A stretch of 64,000 bases of DNA from Notospermus geniculatus (Eukaryota; Nemertea; Pilidiophora; Heteronemertea; Lineidae), in contig NMRB01001954.1 in NCBI GenBank assembly GCA_002633025.1, positions 65,629 to 129,628 of the forward strand. Reading direction: 5' to 3'. The notes under the pieces were generated by a model. The model saw nothing but the letters and a program-made list of their open reading frames with translations, was not told the DNA's origin and did no database searches. Below, in pieces: positions 36,101 through 45,100 of the stretch (the first letter of the stretch is position 1; every line of letters begins with the position of its first letter). A program made the translations under genes and the position numbers.

Positions 36101-39100
36101 CATGTTGTATATCAAACTGAATGCTACCACCAAGGTTGACAGGAAACACCTTCAGTTCTTCTCGGACATCGTCAGAAGAGTTCGTCAGTAGGTTATTTAC
36201 AGCGCAGAGAGCATGTGGGCTTTGTTTATGGTCGAAAATGGTCAACAAAAAAAGTTGAGTAGGGAATTTGAGGGGCAAAAATTAGGATCGGTCGGGTTAC
36301 CGGAACCACACCTTTTTTTAGGCCTTATTCATCCGTCAATATGGACAGACTCATTCTTTTTTGTGTACCTATAAGCATGTTTTCCCACTGGAATTCCAAG
36401 AGAATTCTCAAAGCGTTTACAATACCAAAACTGAGTTTTCAGACCACTGCAGACATTCTGTGGCTTATTCAAGGTATTTAAGTTGTGTACATTACCACAA
36501 AGGAATCAAAACCAAGACATTTGTTACAGATTTCAGAGCATTTTCAAGTTTAATCTAGTTTTGAAGTTTTCTCAACCACAAAACTGGACTTTCAAACGTA
36601 GAATGGACACATAGGCCTACTGGGTTTCCTCGTAGATCAACAGTTGGAAGATCCAACGATGGAGTTTTTTATGTTACCGTACATAGGCCTATAAGGTATA
36701 GAAGCCTGACAAATTCAAACAAAGATGCTCAATTAAAATAATCATGAAGCCGCCTTGATCATCACTATAATTTTCATTTTCTCTCAAAGCAACGAAGCAG
36801 AAAAAATTATGTGGGAAAAAATATTGAGTTGCAACTTTTTTTCCAAAATTCTATCTGATAGTGATAATCTTACGAGAAAATGAAAATTGTATGACCCCGC
36901 AGGTTATTATCATTCCCAACAGACCAAATCCAATTTGAGACGTTTTTCTAGTCGGCACTTGGCATAGAAAACTATTTAACAATATTAAGATAGATTAAGT
37001 ATGACACGCCTGACCACTTATCCCAATTTTTATACTGGTTTGAAGTTATTTTTGCATGTTGTTTACTTCTGTATGCCCCCGGGACAAATATTCCACTAGT
37101 TCCCATTGTCCATTATAGCGTAAAATCTGTCTAACCCTGATGTTTTCTTACGTCTTTACTTTTTGATATCTCTATGTCACTTCACCCAGAAATCCCATGC
37201 GTAGGCCTACATGTACTTTGCAAGAAATAGAAGTAGCAGGTTCGATTTCTTACACCGGCCAGGCACTAGCGCTTTTCAGACATGCGCACTGGAGGCCAAT
37301 AAAAGAACGCCGTTGTGTTAGACACTAAAGTGTCATGGCGGATGCACTCTGATTGGCTGAATGCATCCGCCATGACACTTTACTCATGTCTAACACGAGA
37401 GCGTTTGCTTTCTTACATTTTTTTGCATGCCGATGTGTGCGAGGGTGTGTGTTCATCTACGTTCGGAAGTGACATCATGCTCTGCATGCTGGGATACTTC
37501 CCGAAGTAACTGGCTCAGGGGGAGGGTTAGTAAGACCTAGCGCGACAAGCCGGACTTGGAGAACTTCCGGTAAATAAAACGCTGTCGTGCCAGGCTGGTG
37601 TAGGCGCAAGTAAGAAATTGAACACACTAAAGGTTTGCTTTGGCCCCCTGGTGGCAGAGTAAAGCATTAGAATACACAAAGCGTTAGATATACACAGAGC
37701 TCTGTTGTGAACTACAAATTTTTTTTGTCACTACCAAAGTTCATTTTCAACACATCTGGGACAACCTCATCAGAAAGGCAGCTGTCCCCATCTGACCGGC
37801 GCCACCACCTGCACATTATTCAGGCACATATGGCACATCCCTGAACATGAACAGCAATATTGTGTCCTGGGGCATTGTTTACAGACTGTTCAATGCATCT
37901 GCAACATCCATCCATCATAGAGGCAGGCTGCTATCGTGAATATTGGTAGTACATGTAGTACACAGTATTCATTGAACTTATGGAGTCAATGGTTACGAAA
38001 GATAGTATTATGAACTGCCATTTAGTCCATATTATTCTGCATGGTTGCCAGATCTATGAGCAGTTATGAGGAGCATTGATAGCCTAGTGATTATCACATC
38101 TGCTTGGCAAGCGGCAGTCCCGGGTTCAAATCTCGGACATAGGGGATCATCCCTGGCTCTTCAGTCCATTGCAAGGGACAGTAAACTTTGGTAACTTGCA
38201 CCTGGTGCCTTTGCAAGGGCAAGTAAAACACCCCGTCCAATTCAGGAATATGAGATGGCCTCTTGTACTTTCCACGGCCAATAATGGCTTTGGTCCTGAC
38301 GGAAAATCAAATACAATATATAAATACAACCCTATGAGCCTTATGCTCAGGGCCGACCGCACAGGAAGTCTGATAGTGCTACCGGTGCCTATCGGCACTA
38401 TCGGACTTTCTGTGCGGTCGGCCCTGGTCTCTAGGGGTGGTGAGCGCCTGGCTTAAGCATTTTGTGGACGAGTGGACATTCCCAGTTGTACGACTGATCA
38501 GTTGCTTTTCTACCAGGACGAGACAGTCCCGCCGCATACTGCCGATGCATCTTATGCTCTAGGTCCCTTGGACGGTGCGCTCCTGGCTGACACAGTTTCA
38601 GAGGGGACTGTCCTTAACATTGAGGTTAATTCAGGGTTGATTTAACAACCAATTATGGTGTAAGAGGTCTTTACGGAAATGCTATTCGAATCCACGTCCT
38701 TTTATTTAAAAGTGGGTCAACCACCATTTTATTCTTCTGAAACTTAATATCAGACCCGTGCTTTGATCAGTTCAGATGTGTTTCTGTCGTAAGGGTTTCC
38801 GCACAAATTACATCCACCACCTGTCCTGGCATTTTTATATACCGGTACATTGTCAAGTTGAACCTCAATATTATGGACACCTGTGAGACTTGTGTTGTTC
38901 TTATTCAAGAGGTGTCCCAAATCACCAAGGCCAAAATGAACAGATACGAAGAATTTGGTCCAAAACTTTGGTGTCTTTTATTGCGAAGTAGGCCTGATAG
39001 AGCAGGCACAGATCCAAGAGGGCGCACCCGCGGCACGCCCCCCTTTCGGCCAATAAATCTGTAAAATCGACCATGAAATTCTGACATTTGGAGCAAATCA

Positions 39101-42100
39101 TTGAAATTCACTGTAGATTTCAATGTTTCTAGCACAGTGCGCCCCCTCTTTCCCGAAATCCTGGATCCGTCCCTGTAGAGGTGCCCATGCCACTAAAGGG
39201 GGTCAGCTCCATTAGCTTCGTAGCATACTGCCACGTAGTACAACAAGTGCACTTCAACAGCAATTAGTGAACACAAAATGCACTAAAATTAGCTGAATCG
39301 ATAAATTTGAAAATCGCAATGACTGGTTGTGGAAATGCAACAATGAAGCCGCAGATGATGAGGTATACATCGCAAGCAAAGCAATGAATTTTACACAACC
39401 TCCGAGTGGGAGTTTTCTCGTGTAAGGTGTAAAGCCAGGCGTACATCGCACTTGCGACTGGAAGCAACTGATCTGATCAGTCGCTGGTGATGTATGCGCT
39501 GCACACACATCACAAATTCAGCAACTCATTAAAACTCGGATGATCCAATCAGTCGTCATGTCCTGACCGCGTACATCGCACTTGCGACTGGCAGCAACTC
39601 GGGTGACATCCTGGGATGTCATCCTTGGGACTCGATGAGACGTGATTTTGTTCAGAAAACTGGTAGTACTGATCAGTCGCAAGCCCGCGTACATCGCACC
39701 GACTGAACGAAACTGGGTACAACTAGTCGCTAGAAAGTTGAACATGTGCAACTGGCGGCAACTGGCAAAATCTCAGTTCCAACTAGTAGCAAGGGTGCGT
39801 ACATCGAACATTTCTGACGACTGATCAGTCGCCTCCAGTTCCAACTAGATCCTCCCAGTCGCCAGTACCTCAGTGGCGACTGGTTGTCACCAGTCACAAG
39901 TGTGATGTACGCTACATGTAGGCTTTACATGTAGGTAAGTTCTCTATGGGAAACTGATCTGTGGGCAGTCACTTGGGCATGTCTTTGGTCTTTGGACTAC
40001 CGGTACATTACTGATCGAAAGTTTGTTATGCCCACGGGAGCTAACAATCTGTGGCTACGGGTTTCAGGTCCACTACATGTACTTAGTGGAATTCATATGT
40101 GTAAGGCAACCAACAATATTGAATTGCCCACTGAGACCATATATAGCTCGTTTGGAAAGCTTCCCCGAGGAGGCTCGGGGATGCGGGAGAGTGCTCGGAA
40201 AGGTATTTGGCAGGCTGCCAAGGCTTCCTCGAGCACAGGGACTTGACGCGTACGGGTTGTCAGTGAATATTGATGGGTATAGCACCCCCACAAACAAAAC
40301 CCCGACCCGAGTAACATATAAAGAGTTCTCTCTTTATATGTTACTCGGGTCGGGGTTTTGTTTGTGGGGGTGCTACACCCATCAATATTCACTGACAACC
40401 CGTACGCGTCAAGTCCCTGTGTCCTCGAGCCTGGCCGAAGTGAGCGACTCGGCGAGTCGCTCACTTGGGGAAACTCCCGGAATGCATTTCGTTTTCTTTC
40501 CAGGCCGGCATGCTGATTGGCTAACGTGGAATATCTCACGACTGCAACGGCACAGTAGTACCTTTTTTCACCGAGGAAGCGCAAATATCGTTCGGAAATT
40601 CGCCTTCACTGGGCATGCTCACATTCCCCGAATCTCGGGGAAAAAATTTCCTTGGGGAAGCTTTCCGAACACGACCTTAGTGAGAGTCCACTTGAGTGAG
40701 AAGTTTGAACTCTCCACCATGACTGTGAAATTTTTTCAAAACATATATAATACTCTTTTGAGTTATTGACCCTAATTTTAATTTGGTTGTGTGAATGAAG
40801 ACTCTTGCACCATAAAGGTCCAGGCCATCAAACACTTCTTTGTGCCCAGTTCTTACTGAAGTACAGTGGAACCTCCCTATTTAGGACACTTTCAAAACTG
40901 TCCTTACTGTAATTAAGAGGTGTCCGCACTACAGAGGTCAAAGTGAGTAAACCAATCACCAAGTTGGGACAGATCTTTGGTGTCCTTAATAGGGAGGTGT
41001 CCTGGGGGAGAAGTGTCCACAGAGGGAGGTTCCACGGTACAATTCCCCCCAGTTTACCTTCACACAATAACCAAACACAAATACAGGTTATCCTTTCACA
41101 TGCAAACACAGACGGATATGGTATTCATATCATGAACACTTTTATGGCTGTACGAGACATATTCAAAAGGCGTCCCTGGTTGTCCCAGATAGCTCAAATC
41201 GATTCAATACACCATGTACACAAGATGTACAGTGAATAATAGAATTATACATGTCATATTGACCATTCATGACTCTCTGATCCATTTTTCAATTTCGCAG
41301 TCAATAACAGCCAACTGATAATTTCGATGTACAAGATTAGAGATCGTAGATAGCTCATTCAGTTGCATTGGGGTTTATTTTTCGATCATATCTGCTCTTT
41401 TAGCCAAATTTATTATCTTTAATGATGTATTGTAATATTACCATGTTCCCACAAGCCAAGCTATGAAGCAACAGAGCGGAAGTCCAAGACTAAACTCGTG
41501 GGGCACGTCTCATTAGCTCATGAAGTGCATCCTGAGACTCCAGTAATTTCACTGGGCTATCCCCTCCCTAATCAGAAGAGGTGCGACGTACATGTAGGAG
41601 ATGGCTCCAGGATAATTCGCCCCCGGATAACTTGGTCCCCGGATAATTTGCACATAGGATAATTCGACCCTAGGATAATTCGCCCCTGAATAATTCGGGG
41701 CGAGGAAATGAGATGAATGAATAATTCGGGGGCGACGAAATGCATGACCGACGAAATGAGATGAATGACCCTGTCTGAATGATCTTGTTTTGAGAGGATG
41801 GTTCGAACACCGCCCAACCTTAAAGGCCCTTAAGGTTGGGCGGTGCTCGAACCATCCTCTCAAGGGGTAGCTGGAACATGGTTATGTTCCGTTACAATAA
41901 CATCTGAAGGAGACGAACCAAAGATCATACATGTACCATCATTTCTGCGCATTATTCTTTTCATACTTACTGGTTGGAATATCGGCCGGAACCTCTGAAA
42001 AGATATTTGAATACATAGATTTAGTAAATTCAGTAGATGGGGATGCAGTGTAGTGCAACTTTGAACGTCAAACTCGTGGCTGCAGGTTTGATACCAGGTA

Positions 42101-45100
42101 CCTGGTCAAGTCGCCAATCTGTCCTCTCATACGGTCACTTCACTGTTGGCCAACACAGCAGGCCTACACGTAGATTGAGTGAAGTCTGAAGGTGCAGCGA
42201 CATGTACATGTACATGTAGATGTACATGTATATGATTCTTTGATGTCCGCTCAATGGAAGACTTTAACTGCCATTAGAGGCCACCACCAGTCAGCAGTCC
42301 TAGAACGTCATGGAATATGACGTCACAGAGAAGACATGCACACCATGACGTCATCCACAATGACGTGGATGCCAAGGCTTACGTCTATGACGTCAAATTT
42401 TGTGACCTAGGACCGCTAACAGGCGGCTCTAACTGCAGTCAAATCTCCCATTGGTCGAAAAGGATGTGCTGAATGAGCAGCCCCTTGGCTTCCCCAGAAA
42501 GGTTTCTGGAGAAACTGGTGGGAACTTCGTTTTCATTACTGAATACTGGTAGTCATCCACGCTTTCCCGCCTCTTGGCGATATGTTGACCTCTTCAGCAC
42601 AAGTAATAGCTAATCATCAGCCAAAGTGACTATTAAAAATGTCATTGTTTATACAACGCATCTAATAATAAGGTACTTGAGAATGTTTTTTCTTGTCTAT
42701 GATTAATTGAAATGACATAAATTGGTCTATTCTGGAGCAGTTTAGGAACAGTCTGAGGTATTTGTGGCATGAGATAGTATTGTGGAATCCAAACACTGGC
42801 AGAGGGACTGAAATACTACAGGGCGTCCCATAAAATTATCCCTCAGTGCTGTAGGCCTTTGGGGAGAAGTTTAAAGGCACACAACCAGGTCCCAAGAAAA
42901 CACGCGACACTTTATTGGGGGAGGGGGGGGCACTTTATCGATTGTGAATCTGGAATGGAGGGCTGAGTTGCAATTTAATGAACTGCAGGAGGAAACAAGA
43001 GTGTCCGCTGCTATGCCCCCATCACATGACAGGGCTTGACATAAGCCGAGGCCATTTTCCAAAACACCCTTGCTGGCCCTCTAAAGTGTCCAGGGCCATG
43101 GCTGGCTGACCCTTGGCCTATTGTGTGCCTTCATTTGATTAATGTGATAATAAACTGGGTCTAGCTGAAATTGACCATCCATGACCTTGGACAACAATCG
43201 CTTTGGATTAGAATAGAGGGCCAGCAAGGGTGTTTTGGAAAATGGCCTCGGCTTATGTCAAGCCCTGTCATGAAGAATGACCTCCAACCTGAACCCAGAA
43301 AACTTATCCCCTCAACACTTGTTCCTCAAAAGACTTAGGGTCGTATTTTAGAACGTTCCTTAACGTTAAGGTCGACCTTAAGTCTATTGTAAAACCATCG
43401 AGAACAATAGATTTACCGTATTTTCCTGACTATAGGGCGCACCTGACTATAAGGCGCACCCCCAATTTCACCCAAAATCTCTGATGAAATCCACACATAA
43501 GGCGCACCTCCCTATAAGGCGCAGTCCTGTCAGTGAATGCGTCAGTGCATATTATACAGGCTGCTCAGTGTGCATTGACCCAACAACATAATTACAACCC
43601 AACAAGATAATTACAGGGTCTGATTGCCTTGTTTGAACCCATTGACATCTGCAATTCTGCTGTTGGTACTGATGGATCTGGTTGTATGATTTCTTAGCTT
43701 GTTGTGACAAATTAGGCCTAACTGAAACTTCATCAGTTCACAGTTCACTGCATCATCTGTCAACCAGCACTGTGACATTAATGTTAAGGAACGTTCTAAA
43801 ATACGGCCCAGTGAAACGAGGCCTTGATATAATATTGGCCTTGTGGTCTTCACAAATGCGTTGCCATGATGCTGGTATGCAGAACATCAACGCCCTAACT
43901 GCCAAATTACCCCAGTAACCTGACCAGATACTGAATACATCGAATTACCAATTAGGGGGTTGGTAATTAATTCAGTGCTAATTAATGATTTTATTCATAC
44001 AGAGCAGCGTTGTTACTGGATGAATATCATCCATGACATGAATGAAGCCTCATGAAGACAAGAGATGGACAGCAGGCATAGATTAACCCATGTCAATGGT
44101 ACAAGCATCCTTTTTTAGCACTCAAGCAGGGATCCAAGGGGACTCTCTTTTTCGTCATAAATCACTGAAATTGCTCAGATATTTCCTTGAAACCTTTCGC
44201 GAATCTTCAATGAAGACTGAGGTAGATTGGGCACCCTCTCAATCAATTATTAGTTCAAATCAAGCTCCACTCCTAGCTCTCACTCTTGCTCCCAGCTCTC
44301 AGTATCATCACACACTAAAAGGCAGTGACACCACCTTATCTATTTGTGCACAGTGACGAAAGGGAGTGAGTTCCTACTAAGAAATACTGAGGCTGTCATG
44401 CGCAGTTGAATGGGAGACTTTCCTGCTGTTAGAGGTCGCCTGTTAGCGGTCCTGGAACGTCACAAAATTTGACGTCAGAGACATAAGCCACGACGCCACG
44501 TCATTATGGATGACGTTGTGGCGTGCACTTCTTCTCTGTGACGTCAATTTCCATGACGTTCTAGGACCGCTAACTAGTGGTGGCCTCTAACGGCAGAAAT
44601 GTCCCCTATTGGCACCTAGGCCTATCACCTCTGATGTTCAGGTTTGATCCCCAGTTGGACCTACTCATCATTTGATAGAGAGCGACTCTCTTTGACAGCA
44701 CAGGATTTCTCGGGCACTCTGGTTTCCTCCTGCTGTACATATTCTGTGTTCACATCATGCACTCTGCTCTCAATTCAATGAATAGAATACTACCAAGAAA
44801 TACTGTAGAACCTCCCTTAGCGGACACCTCTGTCAGGAGGACACCTCTCTATTGAGGACACCAAAGTTAAGTCTCACAGAGATCACTTCTATTCATTTTG
44901 ACCTCTGTAATCAGGACACGTCTCAACTAAGGACAGCATCTGACACTGTACCAAACTAAAGAAGCTCAGATAATCTAAGGAAGCAGTTCAGTATAGACAA
45001 GAGAAATTGCTAAATGTCGAAGAATGATGGAAACCAAACTTATGTGCAAAAGTACCACAACAAGTATGCTGGATGTTTTGTTCGAAGAAGCTGTGAAGGT

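Larger units (their letters stand above)
36326..41970. other. Large rhomboid intron, repeat-filled
   Basis: No additional exon found. Holds a hairpin (37303-37403), a tRNA-derived SINE (38072-38330), a hairpin (38345-38427), a GGATCC MITE (39000-39178), a gcgtacatcgcact element (39420-39935), a nested palindrome (40149-40675) and pieces of the CAGTGGAACCTC family. Confidence 0.55.

Noticed and set aside
35826-36278. 150-codon minus-strand ORF next to the EF-hand exon
   Set aside because: Separated from the exon by a clean acceptor (ttgtag) and lies within a TIR element; treated as intron.
38072-38145. Functional tRNA gene
   Set aside because: The A and B boxes are present, but the acceptor, D and anticodon stems do not pair well and the sequence continues into a SINE body.
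40023-40769. Plus-strand 248-codon ORF and the minus-strand 163-codon ORF opposite it
   Set aside because: They run through a nested palindrome, so the two strands encode almost the same peptide; no family resemblance.
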